Assembly: GCA_002238645.1 (NCBI GenBank)
Contig: MPMT01000005.1
Span: forward strand, 23,302-87,301
Reading direction: 5' to 3'
DNA: 64,000 bases
Source: Alphaproteobacteria bacterium bin52
GTDB lineage: Bacteria; Pseudomonadota; Alphaproteobacteria; Thalassobaculales; Thalassobaculaceae
A model generated the notes under the pieces. The model ran no database searches, was not told the origin of the DNA, and saw only the letters and a list, made by a program, of their open reading frames with translations. Positions 53,771-61,874 of this stretch are shown here, in pieces (position 1 is the stretch's first letter; each line of letters begins with the position of its first letter). Made by a program: the position numbers and the translations under genes.

Positions 53771-55750
53771 ATGACATCGCAAACACCTCTACTTGATTCG
53801 GTCCACTCGCCACTCGATCTGCGGAAGCTCGGTCCGGCAGAGTTGCCGCAACTGGCGCGTGAACTGCGCCAGGAAACGATCGACGTGGTTTCGGAAACCG
53901 GTGGTCATTTGGGCGCCAGTCTCGGCGTCATCGAACTCACCGTGGCCCTGCACTACATCTACAACACGCCGATCGACCGACTGGTCTGGGACGTCGGCCA
54001 CCAGGCCTATCCCCACAAGATCCTGACGGGCAGGCGCGATCGCATTCGCACGCTTCGCCAGGCGGGAGGCCTGTCCGGGTTCACGCGGCGCTCGGAGAGC
54101 GAGTTCGACCCCTTCGGCGCCGCCCACAGTTCCACCTCGATCTCGGCGAGCCTCGGAATGGCCGTGGGGCGCGACCTCTCGGAGCGGAACAACCACGTGG
54201 TCGCGGTGATCGGAGACGGCGCGATGAGTGCCGGAATGGCCTACGAGGCCATGAACAATGCCGGTTCCACCGACACGCGGCTGCTCGTGATCCTGAATGA
54301 CAACGACATGTCGATCGCACCAGCGGTCGGGGCGTTCAGTGCCTACCTGTCCCGTCTGCTGAGCTCGCGCCCCTACTTCAACCTGCGGCAGCTCGCCGCG
54401 CAGATCGCAAGCCATCTGCCGCGAAGACTAGAGAACACGGCTATCCGCGCGGAAGGCTACGCGCGTCGGATGGTCACCGGCGGAACACTGTTCGAGGAAC
54501 TGGGTTTCTACTACGTGGGACCGGTGGACGGTCACAACCTGGAACACCTGTTGCCGCTGCTGCGCAACATCCGCGACGCCGACCAGGCGCATCCGGTGCT
54601 GCTGCACATCGTCACCGAAAAGGGTCGCGGTCATCCGTTTCCCGAGAACTCGAGCGAAAAGTACCACGCGGTCCAGAAGTTCGATGTCGCCACGGGAACC
54701 CAGGTCCGCTCGGTCGCCAACGCCCCGAGCTACACCAGCGTGTTCGCCAACGCGCTCATCAAGCTCGCCGAAAAGGACCCGGCGATTGTCGCCATTACCG
54801 CGGCCATGCCGTCGGGAACCGGGGTCTCGACCTTTGCCAAGCAGTTTCCGGAGCGAAGCTTTGATGTCGGCATCGCCGAGCAGCACGCGGTGACCTTCGC
54901 CGCCGGAATGGCGACCGAAGGGATGAAACCCTTCGCCGCGATCTACTCGACCTTCCTCCAGCGCGCCTACGACCAGATCGTGCACGATGTCGCGTTGCAG
55001 AGCCTGCCGGTGCGGTTCGCCATCGACCGGGCGGGACTCGTCGGCGCCGACGGCGCCACCCACGCCGGCGCGTTCGACCTCGCCTATCTCTGCTGCCTGC
55101 CCAACATGGTGGTGATGGCCGCCGCCGACGAGGCCGAACTGGTGCACATGGTGGCGACCTGTGCGGCGATCGACGACCGGCCATCGGTGGTCCGCTACCC
55201 ACGGGGCGAAGGTGTCGGCGTGGAACTGCCCGATCAGGGAGAGCCGCTCGAAATCGGTCGCGGGCGGGTCATGCGCCGGGGCAGTACCGTTGCGCTGCTG
55301 TCACTGGGAGGCCGGCTTGCGGAGTGTCTCGCCGCGGCTGACCGGCTGGATGCGGGGGGGGGGGGCCCCCCCGGGGGCGACGCCCCGGGTTGCCAACCGC
55401 CCGCACCCGGAACCCCTCCGTGACTCTGCCGGGGGGCCGACGCTCGGTTTGCCAAGCCGATCGACCGGGAACTCGTTCGTGAACTCGCCGGGTCGCACGA
55501 GGTGCTGATCACCATCGAAGAGGGAGCGACCGGCGGGTTTGCCACCCAGGTCCTTCACATGCTGACCAGCGAGGGTCTGCTTGACGGCGGGGTCCGGGTC
55601 CGGCCCATGACCCTGCCCGACGCCTTCATCGACCACAACTCGCCGGCCAAGCAGTACAGCGAGGCGAGGCTCGACGCCGATGCGATCGTCGAGACCGCCA
55701 TGGCGGCACTCGGACAGGACGCGGCGGACCGGACAGCGGCCGGGGACTGA
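53771..55750 (+). pseudogene. dxs: 1-deoxy-D-xylulose-5-phosphate synthase with a broken segment (probable assembly error)
   Basis: DXS makes DXP from pyruvate and glyceraldehyde 3-phosphate using TPP. The N-terminal 528 codons are normal: [17 protein letters not shown], the TPP motif [19 protein letters not shown], and [17 protein letters not shown] with the catalytic Glu. Then, after ADRLDA, a run of 12 G and 7 C bases leads into nonsense and a TGA at 55421-55423. The true sequence resumes in the same frame as [17 protein letters not shown] and runs to the normal C-terminus at 55750. The insert carries a corrupted copy of the next ~60 bases. Because dxs is essential in most bacteria using this route, the break is most likely an assembly artefact rather than a real pseudogene. 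Confidence 0.85.
55353..55496 (+). repeat. G/C homopolymer run plus imperfect 60-bp tandem duplication in dxs
   Basis: Bases 55353-55364 are 12 G, 55365-55371 are 7 C and 55372-55376 are 5 G. From 55377 a degraded copy begins (CGACGCCCCGGG...) of the sequence that starts at 55437 (CGACGCTCGGTTTGCC...). Both contain TTGCCAA, a GGAAC, CGTGA and GCCGGG at matching positions 60 bp apart. The first copy is GC-biased, as in noisy sequence. Confidence 0.8.
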
Positions 55751-55762
55751 CGGACCCGGCCG

Positions 55763-56512
55763 GTGGGGGAACCGGAGGAGCGGATCCGTCTTGATCGTCT
55801 CCTGGTGCGGCGCGGCTTCGCCCGGTCGCGTACCCGGGCCCAGGAACTGATCCGTACCGGGCACGTGGTGCGCGACGAGACCGTCCTGCGCAAGCCGGGC
55901 GCCCTGATGGAGGCGGCTGCCCCGGTTACCGTGACCGGAGCCGATCACCCGTGGGTCGGCCGCGGCGGGATCAAGCTCGCGGCCGCGCTTGATGGTTTCG
56001 GCCTCTCGCCCGAGCACATGGTCTGTCTCGATATCGGGGCCTCGACCGGCGGTTTCAGCCACGTGCTTCGCGACCGCGGCGCCCGGCATGTCTTCGCGGT
56101 CGATGTCGGACACGGGCAGTTCGCCCGCGAGCTCGCGGCGGACCCCGGGATCACGCTCATGGAGCGAACGGACGCACGGTCACTGACGGCGGACATCATC
56201 GCGTCGCCAATCGACCTGCTGGTCGCGGACCTCAGCTTCATTCCGGTGCGAACCGCGCTCGGCCCGGCGCTGGAACTGGTGCGCGCGGGCGGCTCGGCCC
56301 TCGTCCTGGTCAAGCCCCAGTTCGAACTCGGACCGGAGCGGGTCGGCAGAAACGGCGTGGTGCGGGACGAGCGCTCGCGCACCGAGGCGTGCCGGGTGGT
56401 GGAAGCCTGGATCGACGCGCGCCCCGGCTGGCGCACCTTCGGCGTCATGCCCTCGATCATCACCGGCGCCGACGGCAACCAGGAGTACTTCCTGGCCGCG
56501 CGCAGGTCCTGA
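55763..56512 (+). CDS. tlyA: TlyA-family rRNA (cytidine-2'-O)-methyltransferase
   Basis: A 249-residue protein. Residues 8-50 form an S4 RNA-binding domain (RLDRLLVRRGFARSRTRAQE) and residues 65-249 an FtsJ-like methyltransferase with WVGRGGIKLAAAL, the SAM site VCLDIGASTGGFSHVL and the tetrad residues in LVADLSFIPV and LVKPQFE. TlyA methylates C1409 of 16S and C1920 of 23S rRNA and determines capreomycin sensitivity. The annotated start is GTG at 55763; a TTG at about 55791, after GGAGGAG, could also serve. It lies directly after dxs in the conserved block. Confidence 0.9.
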   Translation: MGEPEERIRLDRLLVRRGFARSRTRAQELIRTGHVVRDETVLRKPGALMEAAAPVTVTGADHPWVGRGGIKLAAALDGFGLSPEHMVCLDIGASTGGFSHVLRDRGARHVFAVDVGHGQFARELAADPGITLMERTDARSLTADIIASPIDLLVADLSFIPVRTALGPALELVRAGGSALVLVKPQFELGPERVGRNGVVRDERSRTEACRVVEAWIDARPGWRTFGVMPSIITGADGNQEYFLAARRS

Positions 56513-56608
56513 GCGGGCACCGCACGTCCCGGCGGAACGGCGGGACTCAGGTCACATGCGTCATGCATCATGGACGAACGGCATGCACGGGCAGGAGGGA
56601 GGATCGCG

Positions 56609-57472
56609 ATGGAACACGGGCTGGCGGACCGGATCTGCGTGATCACCGGGGCGACGGACGGCATCGGCTGGATGTCGGCGCTCGGCATCGCCCGGACCGG
56701 CGCACGCGTCGTCATTGTCGGGCGCAACGCCCCGAAGACCGAGGAGCGGGCAAGGCGTCTCGCCCGGGAAACCGGGAACGAGGCTGTGGAGCATGAAGTT
56801 GCCGACCTGTCGGTCCAGGCGGAGGTGCACTCCCTGGCCGAACGGCTGAACCGGACCCTGCCGCGTATCGACGTGCTGGTGAACAATGTCGGCGCGCTCT
56901 TTGTCAGGCGCACGCTGAGTTCCGACGGCGTCGAGATGACCTGGGCGCTGAACCACCTCTCCCCGTTCCTGCTGACCGGTCTCGTGCTCGACCGGGTCAG
57001 GGCATCGGACCAGGGACGCATCGTGACCGTGAGCTCCGCCGCCCATCGCGGCCCACAGGTCGATTTCGGGGACCCGCAGCTTGCCGGGGGTTACCGGGGC
57101 TGGCGCGCCTACCAGCAGTCGAAGCTCGCCAACCTGCTGTTTACCCGGGAACTCGCGCGAAGGCTGGAGGAAACCCCGGTCACGGTGAACTGCCTGCACC
57201 CGGGTTTCGTAAACAGCCGGTTCGGCAACAACAACGCAGGGATCAAGCGGGTGCTGCTCACCGTGGCCAAGACGCTGTTCGCCATCAGCGAGGAGAAGGG
57301 CGCGGATACCGTGATCTACCTCGCCACGGACCCGGATGTTGCCGGGGTTTCCGGCGAGTACTTCGTCAAGAGGCAGCCCGCGGACACCTCCAGCCAGTCG
57401 CAGGACCCGGCCGCCCAGCGTACCCTGTGGGACATCAGCGAGACGATGACCGGACTGTCGTATCCGGCCTGA
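56609..57472 (+). CDS. Short-chain dehydrogenase/reductase (retinol dehydrogenase-like)
   Basis: A 287-residue SDR. Cofactor site is VITGATDGIGWMSALGIA, the NNVGAL segment follows near residue 91, Ser is in VTVSSAAH and the active site Tyr-Lys are in YQQSKLANLLFTREL. LHPGFVNSRFG and the C-terminal part resemble the retinol-dehydrogenase-like (RDH11-14, WWOX) subset. Substrate unknown. ATG at 56609 has GGAGGGAGGATC before it. Independent of tlyA, about 96 bp away. Confidence 0.8.
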   Translation: MEHGLADRICVITGATDGIGWMSALGIARTGARVVIVGRNAPKTEERARRLARETGNEAVEHEVADLSVQAEVHSLAERLNRTLPRIDVLVNNVGALFVRRTLSSDGVEMTWALNHLSPFLLTGLVLDRVRASDQGRIVTVSSAAHRGPQVDFGDPQLAGGYRGWRAYQQSKLANLLFTRELARRLEETPVTVNCLHPGFVNSRFGNNNAGIKRVLLTVAKTLFAISEEKGADTVIYLATDPDVAGVSGEYFVKRQPADTSSQSQDPAAQRTLWDISETMTGLSYPA

Positions 57473-57506
57473 CCGGGTGCTTCGAAATCCGCCCCGCCGG
57501 TTGGCG

Positions 57507-58079
57507 ATGATGCGCCTGCTTCTCCTCCTCGCCGTGGTGGCGATCCTGTCCCTTCCTCCGTCCCCGGCAACCGCCGATGCACGCTTCGCCCGCCTGTCCG
57601 ACCCCGGCGTCGTCGCCATCATGCGTCACGCACACGCCCCGGGAACCGGCGATCCAGGGAACTTCGCGCTCAACGACTGCACGACCCAGCGAAATCTCGA
57701 CGCGCACGGCAGGGAGCAGGCCCGCAGGACCGGGGCGGCGATCCGGGCCGCCGGGGCCAGGGTCGAGCGGGTGCTGACAAGCCAGTGGTGCCGCTGCCGC
57801 GACACGGCCCGGCTCCTCGACCTGGGTCCGGTCGAGGACGTGGTCGCGCTCAACTCGTTCTTCGAGGCCCTGGACCGCGCCGACCGGCAGACCTCCGAAC
57901 TGCGCCGCGTCCTGTCCGGCCTCCTTCCGGAAGAGACCGTCATCCTGGTCACCCACTACGTCAACATCAGGGCGCTTGCCGGCCGGAGCGTCGCATCGGG
58001 CGAGGTCCTGCTGCTCGAGACGCAGCCCGACGGTACGGTCTCCGTGATCGACACGATCATGATCGGCCCGCACGACTGA
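57507..58079 (+). CDS. Secreted histidine phosphatase-family protein
   Basis: A 190-residue protein. Residues 1-23 form a signal peptide (MRLLLLLAVVAILSLPPSP, cleavage after ATA near 23), so it acts outside the cytoplasm. The phosphatase motif is VVAIMRHAHAPG (Arg40-His41-Ala42, RHA in place of the usual RHG), followed by QRNLDAHGREQARR, LTSQWCRCRDTARLL and VTHYVNIRALAG with the second His. All catalytic residues appear present. ATGs at 57507 and 57510 are both possible starts; an upstream GTG at 57477 is less likely. Confidence 0.75.
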   Translation: MMRLLLLLAVVAILSLPPSPATADARFARLSDPGVVAIMRHAHAPGTGDPGNFALNDCTTQRNLDAHGREQARRTGAAIRAAGARVERVLTSQWCRCRDTARLLDLGPVEDVVALNSFFEALDRADRQTSELRRVLSGLLPEETVILVTHYVNIRALAGRSVASGEVLLLETQPDGTVSVIDTIMIGPHD

Positions 58080-58249
58080 GGTCGTCCCGGGTTCCCGTAC
58101 GCCCGCCGCCGCGGGCTCGACCGCGCTCCCGAGCCCGCGCAGGACCGGCATCACCTGACCAACGCTCTTCGTCCGCCGTACGGTTCCGGGTCGTATGAAC
58201 AGGTCGCCGACTGTCTCAAAGTCCCGGGAGAACGCCACGACGCAGTCGG

Positions 58250-58585
58250 ATGGACGACACGAGCCGGCAGTTCAACCGCGCCGTCGCGATGAAACATGCC
58301 TCGTGCCAGAGAGCGGGGAACCGGAACATGACGTTTGCGACAATCGTCCGATAGCCGTTCTTTGTGCGCAGCGACCCGTCGAACGGCGTCCAGCTCGCGG
58401 ACCTGCTGGCCTACGGCGTCCAACGCGCCTTGCAGGACAAAGACTTCAGATACCCGTGTTTCGAGAAGGTACTGCGGAACGTTTGTCGGCGCCGGCAGAG
58501 AACGGCGTTGGACAGACTGAAGGTTTGGCCGGACCGTTCGCCGCTGTCCGCGCTGGCGACCAAGACCCGGCTCGCAAAACCATGA
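58250..58585 (+). pseudogene. DUF3800 protein fragment with an internal stop
   Basis: In one frame this reads DDTSRQFNRAVAMKHASCQR then TFATIVR-stop-PFFVRSDPSNGVQLADLLAYGVQRAL and further to TRLAKP. The GVQLADLLAY segment is the C-terminal DUF3800 hallmark (putative nuclease-like domain). The TAG at about 58352 interrupts an otherwise open frame, and about 100-150 residues of the N-terminus are missing. It is therefore a dead copy. DUF3800 genes are common in defence and mobile regions. Confidence 0.55.
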
Positions 58586-59008
58586 AGGGCCCTCCGGACA
58601 CAGGGCAAGTGATGTCAGGCCGGGCGAACCACACCGAGCCCACCCAGGGCACCCGAGGAAGAATAGGTCACGTATGGATGCGGCAGCGTCAATCCCCGCC
58701 CAACATCCCAAGAGCGCAGGGACCGCTGAAACCGTCTCGAGCGGAGGTCTGTCCCGGAATCTCAAACCTGCTCTGTGACCTTGGTCACCCCACCGCCTCA
58801 ATATTGGGGACGTCCACCAAAAGGAACAACCTGGTGTCTCGAACGGGGACCTTCCATCGCCAGGCCAACAGGCGAAGTTTCATTCCATTCGTACACCCTT
58901 GCGGGACCTCGCTGTATCGGGCATATACTCGGCTTGATTTAGTCTCGCCTTTCCACCAACCATGCCTCCTCGTCACACGACACACCGCAAATTTCTCAGG
59001 CGCTCAAA
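58586..59008. other. Intergenic region upstream of the M24 gene
   Basis: 423 bp. No gene is recognisable, and the long plus-strand frame across it is not protein-like. It becomes AT-richer near 58900. The promoter candidate for the M24-family gene lies at 58899-58927. Confidence 0.4.
58899..58927 (+). promoter_or_regulatory. Candidate sigma-70-like promoter of the M24-family gene
   Basis: TTGCGG (58899-58904) and CATATA (58922-58927) are 17 bp apart, about 80 bp upstream of the ATG at 59009. The -10 box is in a local AT-rich patch. Support is from spacing and boxes only. Confidence 0.35.
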
Positions 59009-60250
59009 ATGCATGTATTGCAGGATCTTGACACCGTACGACTATGGTCAGACAGGCTTACCGAAGGCGAGTTGATATCGAACAGGAACGCTCTCTATAA
59101 GTGCCGCAAGAACCATGTTCTTGAGGAAATGAAGAAGTCGGGTTCTGCCGCCATGCTCGTGCTCGACCCGAACGATATTTCCTACATCACCGGCGCACGG
59201 AACATGACGATCTTCGCCATGCGGACCCCGGCGCGATATCTGCTTGTCCTGCAGGACGGCTTTACGGCTCTTTTCGAGTACGTCGGGTGCGAGCACCTGG
59301 CGGCCGGACTGCCGACCATCGATGAAATCCGGCCAGCAAGGGGCCTCAATCGCATCAGCTCGGGCGGAAACGCAGCCTGGTCCAACAGCGCATTCGCAAG
59401 GGAGATCGCCGGAACCATCCGGGACCGCGACCCGGCCATCGACAGAATTCACATCGACCGCTTCCCGTGGCTGGCAGTCGATGCCCTACGCGCCGAGGGA
59501 TTTGAGCTGGCCGGATCCGACGACATCCTGACCGAGGCGCGCGCGATCAAGCTTCCGATCGAGATCCCCTACCTGCGTACGGCGATGGAGCGGGTCAACA
59601 CGGCGGTCCGGCGGCTCGAAGAACACGCGGAACCCGGCAGGACGGAGTCGGAGGTCTGGGCCGAGTTTCACCACGAACTGATGGCGAAGGAAGGACAGTA
59701 TGTCTCGACCCGCCTGTTCCAGAGCGGCTCCAATACGTACCCCTATTTCCAGGAGGCCGGCAGCAGGACGCTGGCGCGCGGAGAGTTGCTGTGCCTCGAC
59801 ACCGATGCCGTTGGCTACGAGGGGTATTGCGTGGACTTTTCACGGACCTTTCTGAGCGGTGACGGGAAGGCCAGCGGTGACCAGAGGCTGCTCTATGGTC
59901 GTGCACGCGAACAGCTTGAGCACCATGCCGACATTCTGAAGCCCGGCCTCGCCTTTCGCGAACTGGCCGAGCGTGCCTGGCCGGTTCCCGAAGAACATTT
60001 GGCGAGCCGGTACTACTGCATAGGGCACGGCCTGGGGATGTCGGGAGAATGGCCGAATATTCCCCACGTCGACGCGCAATCCGACTATCCGCTCGGTGGT
60101 GTCATCGAGCCAGGGATGGTCATATGTCTTGAGAGCTATGTCGGCTGGGAAAAGTCTGCCGAGGGCGTGAAACTCGAAGACCAGTTTCTCATCCACGAAG
60201 ATCGGGTCGAAAGGATGTCGACGTACCCGTTCGATGACCGGTTGGGCTGA
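59009..60250 (+). CDS. M24-family (Xaa-Pro peptidase fold) protein, DddP-like but without its catalytic Asp
   Basis: A 413-residue pita-bread-fold protein. The metal site is complete: Asp264, Asp266, Asp276, His340, Glu375 and Glu390, in CLDTDAVGYEGYCVDFSRTF, YYCIGHGLGM, ICLESY and KLEDQFL. These align at a constant offset of 31 with the metal ligands of DddP, the DMSP lyase (Asp295, Asp297, Asp307, His371, Glu406, Glu421). Segments such as LFQSGSNTYPYFQEAG and TYPFDDRLG are also DddP-like. However, the DddP general base Asp377 corresponds to Gly346 here (GLGMSGEWPN against GxGLCDEWP), so DMSP lyase activity is doubtful. It may be a related metallo-lyase or a dipeptidase. Confidence 0.75.
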   Translation: MHVLQDLDTVRLWSDRLTEGELISNRNALYKCRKNHVLEEMKKSGSAAMLVLDPNDISYITGARNMTIFAMRTPARYLLVLQDGFTALFEYVGCEHLAAGLPTIDEIRPARGLNRISSGGNAAWSNSAFAREIAGTIRDRDPAIDRIHIDRFPWLAVDALRAEGFELAGSDDILTEARAIKLPIEIPYLRTAMERVNTAVRRLEEHAEPGRTESEVWAEFHHELMAKEGQYVSTRLFQSGSNTYPYFQEAGSRTLARGELLCLDTDAVGYEGYCVDFSRTFLSGDGKASGDQRLLYGRAREQLEHHADILKPGLAFRELAERAWPVPEEHLASRYYCIGHGLGMSGEWPNIPHVDAQSDYPLGGVIEPGMVICLESYVGWEKSAEGVKLEDQFLIHEDRVERMSTYPFDDRLG

Positions 60251-60439
60251 AGCTGCTGCTGGTCGGCTGGCGGGCACCGCCCACGCGACCGCGGTCAGAC
60301 CTGCCGACGACATCGCAAGACCCATGAATGTTGACGGCTCGGCGCGAGCGAATCGATGTCCTTGTCGTTTGCCCAGTGGCTTGCATGGCGCGCTTCGGAA
60401 TTGTGCGCGGCGGTAGCCGTTGGCCGCTCCGGTGGTACG

Positions 60440-60730
60440 ATGGCGTGTCGCGCGGCCACCGCCGAAGCGCATATGGTGAAGGCCGAGCTGGTCACCCGCA
60501 TCGACGCCATTGTCCGCCAGTTCGGCGTCACCCAGGCCGAGGCCGCGCGGTTGTTCGGCCTCTCCCAGCCCGACGTGTCGCGGCTGCTCCGGGGGAATTT
60601 CCGGGAGTATTCGCTGGAGCGGCTGCTGCGGCTTCTGACAGCCCGCGGTCGCGATATCGACATCGTCATCCGCCAGCCGCGTTCCGTCGGCAGCGGGAAA
60701 CTGCGGATCGCCACTTCCGAGACGGCATGA
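60440..60730 (+). CDS. XRE-family HTH antitoxin-like protein without a toxin partner
   Basis: About 96 residues. The helix-turn-helix is RIDAIVRQFGVTQAEAARLF, GLSQPDVSRLLRGNFREYSL, then ERLLRLLTARGRDIDIVIRQ. This is the HigA2-like antitoxin family that normally follows a RelE/HigB toxin. No toxin gene is seen upstream, and the usual N-terminal segment (SSGNVFADLG type) is not recognisable, so the 5' end may have been altered. The start is uncertain (60440, 60473, or 60356). Confidence 0.65.
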   Translation: MACRAATAEAHMVKAELVTRIDAIVRQFGVTQAEAARLFGLSQPDVSRLLRGNFREYSLERLLRLLTARGRDIDIVIRQPRSVGSGKLRIATSETA

Positions 60731-61111
60731 CCCGACGCCTGGCGCGCGGTTGCGCCTTCCTCCATCCCTGCTGCGCAGCCGGCCCGGCACCGACTCCGCT
60801 CAGCCTCTCCACGCAAACCACCAACCGGTCCAGACGGGCACGCCGATCGCGAGGGCGCAGACCGCGATCGCGAGCGACCCCAACAGCCGGGCCGGCAACG
60901 TCTCCGTCACTGCACCGAGCGCGACGTCCGCTGTCCACTCGGAATCAAGAAGCGTGAGACCGTGCGGCACGGTGTTGGCGAGAATGCCCGCGATCGCGCC
61001 CACACCAACGGCGTGGAAAGCGACTTGTGTCTGTTGAGGCGCGGCTACCGCGGCACATTCCACCACTTGTTCAGGAAGAGTTCCGAAGGACTGTCCCGAC
61101 CAATGGCAAAG
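60731..61111. other. Intergenic region with a possible small membrane protein
   Basis: 381 bp. The only candidate is a minus-strand frame at 60800-61066. Nothing else is recognised: no RNA, terminator or repeat. Confidence 0.3.
60800..61066 (-). CDS. Possible small membrane protein
   Basis: An 88-residue frame starting at GTG. Two hydrophobic stretches, VGVGAIAGILANTVPHGL near residues 20-37 and LGSLAIAVCALAIGVPVWTG near 62-81, suggest a hairpin membrane protein ending in WWFAWRG. It has no homologue I recognise and no clear ribosome site. It could be a chance frame. Confidence 0.25.
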   Translation of the reverse strand: MVECAAVAAPQQTQVAFHAVGVGAIAGILANTVPHGLTLLDSEWTADVALGAVTETLPARLLGSLAIAVCALAIGVPVWTGWWFAWRG

Positions 61112-61714
61112 TCAGTCGCAACCATTGTGCTTACGCCACATGCTTGCGTCATGTCCCTTGGGCGGATTGGCGCAAGGATCGCCGGCATACCCGCGAAGGA
61201 TGTTGTATCGCGCGATCTGGTCGTCGGAGAGCAGCGGAAGCGTCTTGAGGTGCGCCGCCAGATGCACATAGCGCAACGCTGTCCGGGCCTGTCCGATTTC
61301 CGACAGCAATTCTCGCAGCAATCGGTCGTTTACGTTGGCGTTCCTGAACGCCTTCTCCAGTGTTTCCTCGCCGGCAATGAGACGCTTGCCTTCGGTGATT
61401 GCGGCCACGCGCATGTTCCGGAAGATTGTGGTAATCGCCGCCACCTGGCCCGTGGACAGCGGAATCCGATCCTTCAGCTCAAGCAGGTGGGCCGGACCGG
61501 GCATGCCGTTGAGTTCGGCTGCCCTGGCAAGCCCCCATCCGCCGCCTTGCCTGAGCTCGGCGAGATCGTCCGCCGACAGGCTCTTGATCGATCGGGTTTC
61601 CTGACCGGCGTAGGACGAAGGGCGGTTGTCCGCCGCAGTGGCCGGGCCCGCGAAGGACAGGGCAAGAAGGACGGGAAGTAGCGCAAGGCGAACTCCCCGG
61701 CGGTTCTGGGTCAC
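61112..61714 (-). CDS. Spy/CpxP-like periplasmic protein
   Basis: A 200-residue protein with a signal peptide (residues about 5-25, LALLPVLLALSFAGPATA) and an all-helical mature part. The segments GGGWGLARAAELNGMPGPAH, LLELKDRIPLSTGQVAAITT and LPLLSDDQIARYNILRGYAG are conserved in a family of alphaproteobacterial periplasmic Spy/CpxP-type proteins, where they resemble LTxxQ repeat proteins involved in envelope stress or metal sensing. Start is GTG at 61714 with GAGGAGC before it; a longer frame upstream is a shadow. It reads the same way as betC, 160 bp away, so is possibly regulated with it. Confidence 0.6.
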   Translation of the reverse strand: MTQNRRGVRLALLPVLLALSFAGPATAADNRPSSYAGQETRSIKSLSADDLAELRQGGGWGLARAAELNGMPGPAHLLELKDRIPLSTGQVAAITTIFRNMRVAAITEGKRLIAGEETLEKAFRNANVNDRLLRELLSEIGQARTALRYVHLAAHLKTLPLLSDDQIARYNILRGYAGDPCANPPKGHDASMWRKHNGCD

Positions 61715-61874
61715 GATCAGCTCCTCTGTCCCGCTTCGGTACCGGGCTGGTGGAATGGGATATATCGCGGCACGACAACGGTTTACAATCTTCAGGCGGG
61801 GCACTCGACGGGAAGCGGGCCTTGAGCGAATTGCATTCGGCGCGGGATGGAATCTCCGACAGGGGTCGGTGAAC

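Noticed and set aside
58195..59031. A 278-residue plus-strand frame upstream of the M24 gene.
   Set aside because: It lies in a different frame from the DUF3800 relic and shows no protein-like pattern.
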